The notes beneath the pieces are model-generated. The model searched no databases and was not told the origin of the DNA. It was given only the letters and a program-made list of their open reading frames with translations. Below are positions 44,266 to 51,804 of a DNA stretch of 64,000 nt, piece after piece. Each line of letters opens with the position of its first letter. Within the stretch, counting starts at the first letter, position 1. The stretch comes from Sphingomicrobium marinum (lineage in GTDB: Bacteria; Pseudomonadota; Alphaproteobacteria; Sphingomonadales; Sphingomonadaceae): NCBI RefSeq assembly GCF_026157105.1, contig NZ_JANPVQ010000001.1, positions 489,501 through 553,500 of the forward strand. The letters are read 5' to 3'. A program made the position numbers and the translations under genes.

Positions 44266-44756
44266 TCAGAGTCTCCTGGTGGATAAGGCAGTGCGGCGCC
44301 GTGGTTCACGCTGATGCTTTCATCGAGCACGAAGCCGCCATCGGTCCATTGCCAGACATGCATGTAGCGCGCCCCGCCGGTCAGTTCCCATTGGTCGCCG
44401 CGCCATTCGTAGAATTGGTGGTAGCCTTCTTCCAACGCGCCCCAATCGCCCAGCGCCTGCACGCGGCGCGAACCGGGGGTCAGCAGGCGGCGGTTCTTGT
44501 ACCCGCTTTCGGGTCTGTCGGCGCACTGCATTTCCATGCCTTCGATAAAGGCCAGACGGCTGGGAACGGCGATGCCGGCCTGATCGTGAAGCATGCGGAA
44601 GTCTTCGCCCAGCAACGGCGCGAGCGCGTCGGGATCGCATCCTTCGAACGCGGCCCAGAACAAGCGGGCATCGACCTCGGCGATGGCGGTTTCCAGATCG
44701 GCGCCGGTCGGCATCTCAGGTTGAAGCGTGGCGGCGGCAAGCAACGTAGCGAACAT
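44262..44756 (-). CDS. NTF2-like / DUF4440 (SnoaL-type) protein, 164 aa
   Basis: An N-terminal signal-like stretch (MFATLLAAATLQ) leads to a small alpha+beta cone: VDARLFWAAFEGCDPDALAPLLGEDFRMLHDQAG and later EEGYHQFYEWRGDQWELTGGARYMHVW, the pattern of DUF4440 proteins. These serve as enzymes or binding proteins; nothing identifies a ligand. It sits four bases after the preceding gene and overlaps the DsrE-like gene. Confidence 0.72.
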   Translation of the reverse strand: MFATLLAAATLQPEMPTGADLETAIAEVDARLFWAAFEGCDPDALAPLLGEDFRMLHDQAGIAVPSRLAFIEGMEMQCADRPESGYKNRRLLTPGSRRVQALGDWGALEEGYHQFYEWRGDQWELTGGARYMHVWQWTDGGFVLDESISVNHGAALPYPPGDSE

Positions 44757-44760
44757 GCAG

Positions 44761-45183
44761 TCAGTCCTTTTGTAACGCGATGGGCGTGCAGCGGATGAGG
44801 CGGCTGTCGATCAGCGAGGCGGTGCGGTGGATCGTCGCGGCCTGATAATCGGGATCGCCGATCATGGTGAGAAACGACTTTGCATCGGGATAGCGGGCGA
44901 TGAAGGCCATGTCCCAGCATTCGTCGTCGGGTCCGATCAGCGTGCAGGCCGGGCTGGCGGTCCAGATGATGTCGAGGCCGAGCTTCCTGGTCACCTTGCC
45001 CGCCTCCGCCAGGTAATGGTGATAGGCATCGGCGCCCGACCAGTCCCTGACGGCGCATTCGTGATCGTCGGGATAATCGGGCGTGTCGCGAAACTTCAGC
45101 AGGTTGAGCATCTCGATGGGTTCATCGAAGGGAAGGTTGCGAAAGGCGGCGAGCTGATCTGCGGTGGGAGCAAGGTGAGTCAT
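44761..45183 (-). CDS. DUF1330-like (dimeric alpha/beta barrel) protein, 140 aa
   Basis: PIEMLNLLKFRDTPDY, YHHYLAEAGKVTRKLG and MAFIARYPDAKSFLTMIGDPDYQAATIHRTASLIDSRLIRC match the DUF1330/EthD-like ferredoxin-fold pattern, in which each repeat starts with an aliphatic strand. ATG 45183 is the first codon giving the family start. It heads the leftward operon with the NTF2-like and DsrE-like genes. The divergent gap to 45403 holds two CtrA-like boxes. Confidence 0.72.
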   Translation of the reverse strand: MTHLAPTADQLAAFRNLPFDEPIEMLNLLKFRDTPDYPDDHECAVRDWSGADAYHHYLAEAGKVTRKLGLDIIWTASPACTLIGPDDECWDMAFIARYPDAKSFLTMIGDPDYQAATIHRTASLIDSRLIRCTPIALQKD

Positions 45184-45314
45184 GCGGTTTTCCGGTTGTG
45201 CAAGGCCGACCGCCAGCAACGCGGCGCGGGGCAGGGGCGCAGTGATTCCATCGCGAAATGATGCACATTTGCGCGCCCGCAAGACAGTCATTTCGCAGAA
45301 AAGTGACCCCGAAT

Positions 45315-45353
45315 TTAACTTATGCTTAAATTAGCGCTTTAAGAATCCTTTAA
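45315..45353. promoter_or_regulatory. Two perfect CtrA-type boxes (TTAA-N7-TTAA)
   Basis: TTAACTTATGCTTAA at 45315-45329 and TTAAGAATCCTTTAA at 45339-45353 both match the full CtrA recognition pattern. They are 24 bases apart, and the second contains GAATC, a GANTC site for the CcrM methylase. They lie 50-88 bases before the small gene at 45403 and 132-170 bases before the divergent gene starting at 45183. Confidence 0.6.
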
Positions 45354-45402
45354 CTCATGTTACCGGGCTTGAACTTGGAGCTAAAGAGGCCGGGGACCGG
45401 GG

Positions 45403-45546
45403 ATGATCGGCGAAGGGGACGACGTGCAGCACGAACCGTTGGAAGTGCCCGAGGTACAGGAAAAGAAGGCCATGCCGCTGCACCTGATCATCTGGATCGG
45501 CGTGCTGCTCGGCATCTTCATCGGCATCGGGATCGTGACGACTTAG
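45403..45546 (+). CDS. Small single-span membrane protein, 47 aa
   Basis: Encodes an acidic N-terminal half (MIGEGDDVQHEPLEVPEVQEK) and one C-terminal membrane helix (PLHLIIWIGVLLGIFIGIGIVTT). GAGGCCGGGGA precedes the ATG. I do not recognise a family, but the clear tail-anchored design and the CtrA-box pair upstream argue that it is real. It may be a cell-cycle-controlled membrane protein. Confidence 0.5.
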   Translation: MIGEGDDVQHEPLEVPEVQEKKAMPLHLIIWIGVLLGIFIGIGIVTT

Positions 45547-45648
45547 GCGAAAGCGCCGAGAGCAGCGACGCGATTGCGCCAGCAATCGTGAGCTGGTCGA
45601 GAGACGCGAAGCCCTGTCGGACGGCCTGCGCGAAGCGACAGGACCGAC

Positions 45649-45670
45649 GGGGTCAGGCCGCCCTGACCCC
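45649..45670 (+). repeat. Perfect 9-bp inverted repeat (hairpin) between two small genes
   Basis: GGGGTCAGG (45649-45657) and CCTGACCCC (45662-45670) are perfect complements with a four-base loop. No T-run follows, so it is not a standard terminator. It may end the upstream transcript or be a protein-binding site. Confidence 0.5.
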
Positions 45671-45700
45671 GGCTCAGCCCAGCTAAATCTTTGCATATCC

Positions 45701-45729
45701 GGAACGATAACGGGTTGCGATCCGTTATC
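45701..45729 (+). promoter_or_regulatory. EcfG-like stress promoter overlapping a perfect palindrome
   Basis: GGAAC (45701-45705), 17 bases, then CGTTAT (45723-45728) matches the alphaproteobacterial sigma-EcfG consensus exactly. The -10 ends 37 bases before the lipoprotein start. The same bases form a perfect inverted repeat, GATAACGG (45706-45713) and CCGTTATC (45722-45729), spaced by eight, which could instead be a dimeric repressor site. Confidence 0.5.
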
Positions 45730-45765
45730 CCGTCTCATCTCAGTGTTGAGAGAGGGAGACCCACG

Positions 45766-46017
45766 ATGAGAAAATTATTTGCCCCCACGATCGCCGCCGC
45801 AACGCTGCTGGTGGCCGCGTGCGATAGTGCCGCCGAGGACCAGGCCGAAGACTCGCTCGAAGCGCAGGGCGAGGCCCTCGAAGAGCAGGCCGAAATGGTC
45901 GATGAGCAAGCTGACGACGCGACGAGCGAAGTCGAGGAAGACCAGCTGGAAGAGCAGGCCGATGCCCTCGAAGAGCGCGCGGAAGAGAAGTATGACGAAG
46001 CCGACAACGTCGAATAG
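45766..46017 (+). CDS. Small acidic coiled-coil lipoprotein, 83 aa
   Basis: The N-terminus MRKLFAPTIAAATLLVAAC is a lipoprotein signal with the cysteine at residue 19. The rest is a heptad-like run rich in Glu, Asp, Gln and Ala (EALEEQAEMVDEQADD, EEQADALEERAEEKYDEA), with no aromatic core; it should be an extended helix in the envelope. AGAGGGAG precedes ATG 45766. It is preceded by an EcfG-like promoter and followed by a terminator, so it is its own transcription unit, possibly part of the general stress response. Confidence 0.8.
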   Translation: MRKLFAPTIAAATLLVAACDSAAEDQAEDSLEAQGEALEEQAEMVDEQADDATSEVEEDQLEEQADALEERAEEKYDEADNVE

Positions 46018-46043
46018 ACCACGGCTTCATCACGCATAAGAAG

Positions 46044-46070
46044 GGGCGGCTCCAACCGGGCCGCCCTTTT
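46044..46070 (+). terminator. Rho-independent terminator after the coiled-coil lipoprotein gene
   Basis: GGGCGGC (46044-46050) pairs with GCCGCCC (46060-46066) and TTTT follows. It lies 26 bases after the stop codon. Confidence 0.85.
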
Positions 46071-46135
46071 CTTGTTGGGTTAATTGGTCCTGTTCGTGCT
46101 GGCGTGCGTACTTGGCGGCACGATCGGACTTAGGC

Positions 46136-46645
46136 TTATTTAGCCCGCAGCTTTTTTGCATAGTTGCCAGCGAGGGACACAAGCCTCTTGCTTTCATCCC
46201 CTAACGTTTTCTCCAAAATCAGCGCGTCTGCTTTGGTGATGCAACCATCCACGACGGCGGCCCCCTTTCTGGATGGTCTGAACCAGAACTGCCAAAGCCA
46301 GTCGCCTCTCGGATCAATCCAGATCTTCGAAGTCGCGTGGACGATGCGGTTGCGCTGGTCGATCAGCGGCTGGATGTCTTGGAGCGTCTGGCGCAGCTTC
46401 GCGCCGGCATCCGCAAAAGTCGCTCCCTCTGCGGTGAGCTTAATGAGGCCGGCGATGCGTTGCGAAAACGTGGCCGGTACAGTCGGCATCTTGCGTCCGC
46501 TGGCCGCCATGGCATCGAACAGTTTACCGACAGCCATTTCCATGCGCGCCACCAGATCAACGCAATGCCCCCGCCATCGATTAACGTCTTCGATAGCGGC
46601 ACTGTGCGCTGCGGTGAGCGTAACCGGAAGAGGCATTTGGTCCAT
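46136..46645 (-). CDS. Hypothetical helical protein with HEPN-like RN-x3-H motif, 169 aa
   Basis: All-helical in appearance. Residues 90-103 read DIQPLIDQRNRIVH, which contains R98-N99 and H103, the spacing of the Rx4-6H motif of HEPN nucleases and HEPN-like abortive-infection proteins. The tail DGCITKADALILEKTLGDESKRLVSLAG resembles the final helices of such proteins. There is no other family signal. It lies next to an AT-rich nuclease-like gene in opposite orientation, which suits an accessory island. HEPN assignment is tentative. Confidence 0.6.
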   Translation of the reverse strand: MDQMPLPVTLTAAHSAAIEDVNRWRGHCVDLVARMEMAVGKLFDAMAASGRKMPTVPATFSQRIAGLIKLTAEGATFADAGAKLRQTLQDIQPLIDQRNRIVHATSKIWIDPRGDWLWQFWFRPSRKGAAVVDGCITKADALILEKTLGDESKRLVSLAGNYAKKLRAK

Positions 46646-46836
46646 TGCTGCCGTTTAGCGCAAAACAGTTATCAAAGTCGCAATGAAGCGGGTCATTGTG
46701 AAACGCATTATTGTCGGCGACCTGATGTTCAGCGAGGCACTGGCGCGGTCTTATGGGGTGGTCGGCCCCGCACGGCTTTACTTCCTCTTTATATCAATAA
46801 ATAACTTGTGACGCTCGGTAAGAGGGGGGACTTTCG

Positions 46837-48213
46837 ATGACGCCACCTGAGTGTGTAAAGAATCCGCAGCGTGCGCGGTTATTTCCGGTGTTGGCAGACA
46901 CCTCCAAAGAGGGGCGAAGCACTTCGATTCTGCTCGCCAGCATGGTGGTGGTTCGAGAATTGAGTGAGCGCCTTCTGGGATCGGTCGGTCAGCGCATTGG
47001 ATCGACTGCACGAATCCATACCTACACGGAAATCGAATTTGAATGTGCCCCTCGCGAGAAGAATCTTGGGCGACCTGACGGTCTGATTGTGGTCGACGTC
47101 GGTAAGCGGCGTTGGACCGCTTTATTGGAAGCAAAAGTAGGGAATGCGGAAATCGGAGCTGAGCAAGTTGGTCGATATCTGGAACTTGCAAAAAAGAACA
47201 AAATCGACGCTGTGATCACTTTGTCCAATCAATTTTCGGCAGTGCCGCAACATCACCCTTTGGCAAAGCAGATCAAGGCGCAGCGAGGGGTCGAACTTTA
47301 TCACTGGTCTTGGATGCACATTCTGACTGAAACAGAACTACTATATCAGAATAAGGATGTTGCCGATCGTGATCAGGCCATCATTCTCGGAGAACTCCGT
47401 CGGTTTCTTGCGCACGACAGTTCCGGCGTTAAAGGCTTCGACCGAATGCCGAGTTCTTGGACCCAGACGGTAAATGCAGTTCTGGGCGGCGCAACCCTAG
47501 CGAAAAGTACAGAAGTTTCGGAAGTGGCCGAGGCCTGGCAGCAGGAATGCAAGGACCTGTGCCTTATTCTCTCTAGGCAGCTAAACTGCGAAGTTCAGCA
47601 AAAGCTACCGAGGGATGCTGCCAATAATCCAGAAGTAAGGTTTGATCGAGACGTAGCTCGGCTCTGTAGTAAGAAGATCCTTAAGATTGACTTGGACATT
47701 CCTGATGCTGCGTCCTTAATGAATGTTACCGCCGACCTTCGTAGTCGTAACATCCTCGTTTCGATGAGCTTGCCGGCACCAAAGGACCGGAAATCGAACA
47801 AAGCGAGACTAAACTGGCTTTTGAGGCAGTTGCCGGAAGGCCTTGGTGACGATGTGCACGTGAGAATCCGATGGCCAAAAACTTCACCAATGACTCAATA
47901 TCCCTTGCCACAATTACTTGCTGATCCCGATCTGATCAATGATGGCAAAAAGGGAATGCAATGCGTTGGGTTCGAGCTTGTTCAAATAGCAGACATGGGC
48001 TCAAGATTTGGAAGCCAGCGCCCCTTTATCGAGACGCTCGAAATGGTAGTACCAAAATTCTACGACGAGATCGGACAGGGCCTGCGAGCCTGGCAGGCCC
48101 TGCCACCGAAAGTCGATAAAGAGCGCGATAGCGCTGCAAAGGTGTCGCCGTCGGCACTTGCTGAAGATGCCGAATCGGACGTCTTAGAATTGCGCAACGA
48201 GTTGCCGGACTAG
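46837..48213 (+). CDS. PD-(D/E)xK nuclease-like protein of unknown family, 458 aa
   Basis: The N-terminal domain has RPDGLIVV (D81), then LLEAKVG (E98, K100), EQV (Q110) and YLELAKK, the order and spacing of a PD-(D/E)xK restriction-endonuclease-like core. The conserved ITLSNQF strand follows. The remaining ~300 residues are predicted mixed alpha/beta and unrecognised. Codon use and base composition are clearly AT-richer than in neighbours, with many A/T third positions, which suggests horizontal transfer. GAGGGGGG precedes the ATG. It stands alone between the HEPN-like gene and nrdB; it may be a defence or restriction protein, which is inference. Confidence 0.75.
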   Translation: MTPPECVKNPQRARLFPVLADTSKEGRSTSILLASMVVVRELSERLLGSVGQRIGSTARIHTYTEIEFECAPREKNLGRPDGLIVVDVGKRRWTALLEAKVGNAEIGAEQVGRYLELAKKNKIDAVITLSNQFSAVPQHHPLAKQIKAQRGVELYHWSWMHILTETELLYQNKDVADRDQAIILGELRRFLAHDSSGVKGFDRMPSSWTQTVNAVLGGATLAKSTEVSEVAEAWQQECKDLCLILSRQLNCEVQQKLPRDAANNPEVRFDRDVARLCSKKILKIDLDIPDAASLMNVTADLRSRNILVSMSLPAPKDRKSNKARLNWLLRQLPEGLGDDVHVRIRWPKTSPMTQYPLPQLLADPDLINDGKKGMQCVGFELVQIADMGSRFGSQRPFIETLEMVVPKFYDEIGQGLRAWQALPPKVDKERDSAAKVSPSALAEDAESDVLELRNELPD

Positions 48214-48215
48214 CC

Positions 48216-49250
48216 CTACTCCGCCGCGAACATATCCGCTTCGGGCTCGCCCTCGTCCTCGTTCGCCGTGTTGGCTTTCTGGCGGCGGTCGAAGTTGCTC
48301 CATACCTCGTTCCAGTCGCCCTTGGTCGCGGCCTTGGAATATTCGGTCGCGCGGGTTTCGAAGAAGTTGGCGTGCTCGACGCCGTTGAGCAGCGGGGCGA
48401 GCCAGGGGAGGGGATGTTCCTCGACCATGTAGATCGGCTTCAGCCCGAGCTGGCCCAGGCGCCAGTCGGCGATGTAGCGGATGTAGCGCTTGATGTCCTT
48501 GGGCGTCATGCCCTCGACGGGGCCCAATTCGAAGGCGAGATCGATGAACGCGTCCTCGAGGCGCACGACCTTCTGGCACATGTCGACGATGTCGTCCTTG
48601 ACGCTTTGCGTGAGGCAGTCGCGTTCCTCGCAGAAGGCGTGGAACAGGCGGATGATGCCTTCGCAGTGGAGGCTTTCATCGCGCACCGACCAGCTGACGA
48701 TCTGCCCCATGCCCTTCATCTTATTGAAGCGCGGGAAGTTCATCAGCATCGCGAAGCTGGCGAATAGCTGCAGCCCCTCGGTGAAGCCGCCGAACATGGC
48801 GAGCGTCTTGGCGATATCCTCGTCGGTATCGACGCCGAATTCGTTCAAGTAATCATGCTTGTCGGCCATTTCCTTGTACTGGAGGAAGGCCGAATATTCG
48901 CTTTCGGGCATGCCGATCGTGTCGAGCAGGTGGCTGTAGGCCGCGATGTGGATCGTCTCCATGTTGGAGAAGGCGGCGAGCATCATCTTGACCTCGGTCG
49001 GCTTGAACACGCGGCCATATTTGTCGTGGTAGCAATCCTGCACCTCGACATCGGCCTGCGTGAAGAAGCGGAAGATCTGCGTGAGCAGGTTGCGCTCGTG
49101 CTCGGTCAGCTTCTGCGCCCAATCGCGGCAATCCTCGCCCAGCGGCACTTCCTCGGGCATCCAGTGGACCTGCTGCTGCTTTTTCCAATAGTCGTAGGCC
49201 CAGGGATAATCGAAGGGCTTGTAGGCTTTGCGGCTTTCGAGAAGGGACAT
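48216..49250 (-). CDS. nrdB: Ribonucleotide reductase class Ia, beta subunit
   Basis: Holds the diiron site and tyrosyl radical that drives NrdA. It has 344 residues with the second iron-ligand motif NMETIH plus radical tyrosine in E98-x2-H101-x3-Y105 (METIHIAAYSHLL), and the later ECEERDCLTQ and FELGP blocks. The C-terminal tail ends with ADMFAAE, the flexible part that binds NrdA. It is separated from nrdA by a small membrane gene. Confidence 0.93.
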   Translation of the reverse strand: MSLLESRKAYKPFDYPWAYDYWKKQQQVHWMPEEVPLGEDCRDWAQKLTEHERNLLTQIFRFFTQADVEVQDCYHDKYGRVFKPTEVKMMLAAFSNMETIHIAAYSHLLDTIGMPESEYSAFLQYKEMADKHDYLNEFGVDTDEDIAKTLAMFGGFTEGLQLFASFAMLMNFPRFNKMKGMGQIVSWSVRDESLHCEGIIRLFHAFCEERDCLTQSVKDDIVDMCQKVVRLEDAFIDLAFELGPVEGMTPKDIKRYIRYIADWRLGQLGLKPIYMVEEHPLPWLAPLLNGVEHANFFETRATEYSKAATKGDWNEVWSNFDRRQKANTANEDEGEPEADMFAAE

Positions 49251-49286
49251 GTGTTCTAGGCTCCCTGGGTGTTCGTGTTGATCATA

Positions 49287-49448
49287 TCAGTCTTTTAGCG
49301 CGTCGACGACGGCGAGGCCGAGCGCGACGAGCATGGCGGCGCCGCCGACCAGCCTGGCATTGGTGCGGACCGCCGGCATCTCCATCCGCCGCGCGGCGAA
49401 GATGAGCGCGAGGCCCGCAATGGCCAGGAGGATGACGACCAGTTTCAT
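49287..49448 (-). CDS. Small membrane protein between nrdA and nrdB, 53 aa
   Basis: Two hydrophobic helices separated by a basic loop: MKLVVILLAIAGLALIFAARR and LVGGAAMLVALGLAVVDALKD. The start at 49448 is one base after the nrdA stop, so translation is probably coupled, and nrdB follows 36 bases later. No family recognised, and not a usual member of nrd operons. Confidence 0.6.
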   Translation of the reverse strand: MKLVVILLAIAGLALIFAARRMEMPAVRTNARLVGGAAMLVALGLAVVDALKD

Positions 49449-49449
49449 C

Positions 49450-51315
49450 CTATTGGCAGGCCAGACATTCGTCGTAGTCGGTCGTCTCGGCATGAATTTC
49501 CTTCATGTCGAGCGTGTTGTCGGCTTCCACGCCGCCCGCGAAGCCGGCGCGCTGCACCGACTTCGAGCGCAGATAGTATAGCGACTTGATGCCAAGCTCC
49601 CAAGCGCGGAAGTGGAGCATCAGTAGGTCCCACTTGTCGACGTCGGCGGGGATGAAGAGATTGAGGCTCTGCGCCTGGTCGATCATCGGCGCGCGGTCGC
49701 CCGCCATTTCGAGCAGCCAGCGCTGGTCGATCTCGAAGCTGGTCTTGAAGGTCGCCTTTTCATCGCCCGACAGGAAGTCGAGATGCTGGACCGAGCCGCC
49801 TTTCTCGAGGATCGAATTCCAGACCTGGTCCGAATTCTTCGATTTCTCCTCGAGCAGCTCTTCGAGATACGGGTTCTTCACGATGAAGCTGCCCGACAGC
49901 GTCTTGTGCGTATAGATGTTCGCGGGGATCGGCTCGATGCAAGCCGAGGCGCCGCCGCAGATGATGCTGATCGACGCGGTCGGCGCGATCGCCATCTTGC
50001 AGCTGAAGCGCTCCATCGCGCCCATGTCGGCAGCATCGGGGCAGGGGCCGCGCTCCTTGGCGAGCATCATTGAGGCTTCGTCGACCTGCGCGCGGATATG
50101 CTTGAAGATCTTGTTGTTCCAGCTCTTGGCCATCGCGCCTTCGAAAGGAAGGTTGCGGGCCTGGAGGAAGCTGTGGAAACCCATCACGCCGAGGCCGACC
50201 GAGCGTTCGCGTTCGGCGCTATATTTGGCGCGGGCCATCTCGTCGGGGGCGCGGGCGATATAGTCGCTGAGCACGTTGTCGAGGAAGCGCATGACGTCCT
50301 CGATGAAGCGCTTGTCCTGGCTCCATTCGTCCCACTTCACGAGGTTGAGCGACGAGAGGCAGCACACCGCGGTGCGATCGGCGCCGAGGTGATCGCGGCC
50401 CGTCGGCAACGTGATTTCGCTGCACAGGTTCGAGGTCGATACCTTGAGGCCCAGGTCGCGGTGATGCTTGGGCATGTTGTCGTTCACCGTGTCGGCGAAG
50501 ACGATATAAGGTTCGCCGGTGGCGAGGCGGGTCTCGACCAGCTTCTGGAACAGGTTGCGCGCCTTTACCGTGCCGCGCACTTCGCCGGTCTTGGGCGACT
50601 TGAGGTCGAAGTCGGCATCGTCGCGCACGGCTTCCATGAACTCGTCGGTGACGAGGACGCCGTGGTGCAGGTTCAGCGCCTTGCGGTTGAAGTCGCCTGA
50701 GGGTTTGCGGATTTCGAGGAACTCCTCGATCTCGGGATGGTCGATGTCGAGATAGCAGGCGGCCGAGCCGCGGCGCAGCGAGCCCTGGCTGATCGCGAGC
50801 GTGAGGCTGTCCATTACGCGCACGAAGGGGATGATACCGCTGGTCTTGCCGTTGAGACCGACGGGTTCGCCGATGCCGCGTACGCTGCCCCAATAGGTGC
50901 CGATGCCGCCGCCCTTGGAGGCGAGCCAGACATTTTCATTCCACGTGTTGACGATGCCGTTGAGGCTGTCGTCGACCGAGTTGAGATAGCAGCTTATGGG
51001 CAGGCCGCGGCCGGTGCCGCCGTTCGACAGGACGGGAGTGGCGGGCATGAACCAGAGTTTTGAAATATAGTCGTAGATGCGCTGGGCATGCGCCTGGTCG
51101 TCGGCATAGGCATCGGCGACACGCGCAAAGAGGTCCTGCGGGTTTTCGCCGGGGAGCAGGTAGCGATCGCGCAAGGTTTCCTTGCCGAACTCGGTCAGCA
51201 GGTCATCGCGGCTTTCATCGGTCTTGATGTCGAAGCGGCGTGCATTGACCTTCTTGGACTCCGAAACTTCGGTGACGTCGTCGGCAGTGACTTCGTTTCC
51301 GGTCGAAAGATCCAT
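49450..51315 (-). CDS. nrdA: Ribonucleotide reductase class Ia, alpha subunit
   Basis: Reduces ribonucleotides to deoxyribonucleotides. At 621 residues it is the short form: there is no N-terminal ATP cone, so overall activity control by ATP/dATP is probably lost. Active-site cysteines and the loop are seen in LPISCYLNS, SNLCSEI (NxCxE catalytic) and CCLSSLNL, and the C-terminal redox pair is CLAC in DYDECLACQ. It is followed by a small membrane gene and nrdB. The 489 bases upstream have palindromes that may bind NrdR. Confidence 0.94.
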   Translation of the reverse strand: MDLSTGNEVTADDVTEVSESKKVNARRFDIKTDESRDDLLTEFGKETLRDRYLLPGENPQDLFARVADAYADDQAHAQRIYDYISKLWFMPATPVLSNGGTGRGLPISCYLNSVDDSLNGIVNTWNENVWLASKGGGIGTYWGSVRGIGEPVGLNGKTSGIIPFVRVMDSLTLAISQGSLRRGSAACYLDIDHPEIEEFLEIRKPSGDFNRKALNLHHGVLVTDEFMEAVRDDADFDLKSPKTGEVRGTVKARNLFQKLVETRLATGEPYIVFADTVNDNMPKHHRDLGLKVSTSNLCSEITLPTGRDHLGADRTAVCCLSSLNLVKWDEWSQDKRFIEDVMRFLDNVLSDYIARAPDEMARAKYSAERERSVGLGVMGFHSFLQARNLPFEGAMAKSWNNKIFKHIRAQVDEASMMLAKERGPCPDAADMGAMERFSCKMAIAPTASISIICGGASACIEPIPANIYTHKTLSGSFIVKNPYLEELLEEKSKNSDQVWNSILEKGGSVQHLDFLSGDEKATFKTSFEIDQRWLLEMAGDRAPMIDQAQSLNLFIPADVDKWDLLMLHFRAWELGIKSLYYLRSKSVQRAGFAGGVEADNTLDMKEIHAETTDYDECLACQ

Positions 51316-51465
51316 GATGGTGACTCCCCGTCAAAAAGGCGCCGTTTCTGGCGGCGCCGTGTTCATGTTATGTTCGAATCGGCTATAACAGCTAATTCCA
51401 CCCCATTTGAAGCGAAATCGGAGTCAATTCAGGGACTTGTCCCCGAAATCCTCGTTACCCACAGG

Positions 51466-51508
51466 CCTAGTGTCGCCGAAAATGTGATTTTCGGCCTCAA
51501 CCACTAGG
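51466..51508. repeat. Nested inverted repeat upstream of nrdA
   Basis: An inner perfect repeat GCCGAAAAT (51475-51483) / ATTTTCGGC (51487-51495) with a three-base loop is enclosed by an outer perfect repeat CCTAGTG (51466-51472) / CACTAGG (51502-51508). The whole could fold as one 16-pair hairpin with a small internal loop. There is no T-run, so it is not a terminator. Confidence 0.65.
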
Positions 51509-51548
51509 TATTGAGGTGTCGCCCCGTTCGCAACACCACCTATAGTGC
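51500..51548. promoter_or_regulatory. Tandem NrdR-box-like sites
   Basis: CACTAGGTATTGAG (from 51502) and CACCACCTATAGTG (51534-51547) match the NrdR core CACTATATATAGTG at 10 and 11 of 14 positions. They start 32 bases apart, the roughly three-turn spacing typical of NrdR box pairs. The nrdA start is about 190 bases away. Confidence 0.45.
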
Positions 51549-51804
51549 CTATCGGTGTCAGCAACACAAGAGTCTTTTTTGCCACATTAATGAAAATTTA
51601 GCCTTGATCCGGCCGGATTTCGCAGTTGTCCGCGGATTTTGAATCGCAAAAAAATTTGGTTCCGGAATCGGTCCGATTTCGTGTTGCAATGCACATAAGA
51701 GAGAGGCGCTTGGCGGGGGCCAAAAAGTGCGCTTTGATGGCAACAGTTTGCGGTAAGCGATTTAGGTAGGACTTAATGCGTTGCCGCCGCGAGGAGGAGT
51801 GCAA

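Larger units (their letters stand above)
51316..51804. other. Gene-free 489-base region upstream of nrdA and the TTG-start gene
   Basis: No protein gene can be supported here. It is AT-richer than the flanks. It holds the nrdA leader, a nested inverted repeat, two NrdR-box-like palindromes, a T-run near 51573-51578, and the ribosome site of the gene at 51805. Confidence 0.7.

Noticed and set aside
46683-46811. 42-codon open frame (MKRVIVKRIIV...) between the HEPN-like and nuclease genes
   Set aside because: No ribosome site or recognisable feature, and it could arise by chance in the AT-richer gap; kept only as a note.
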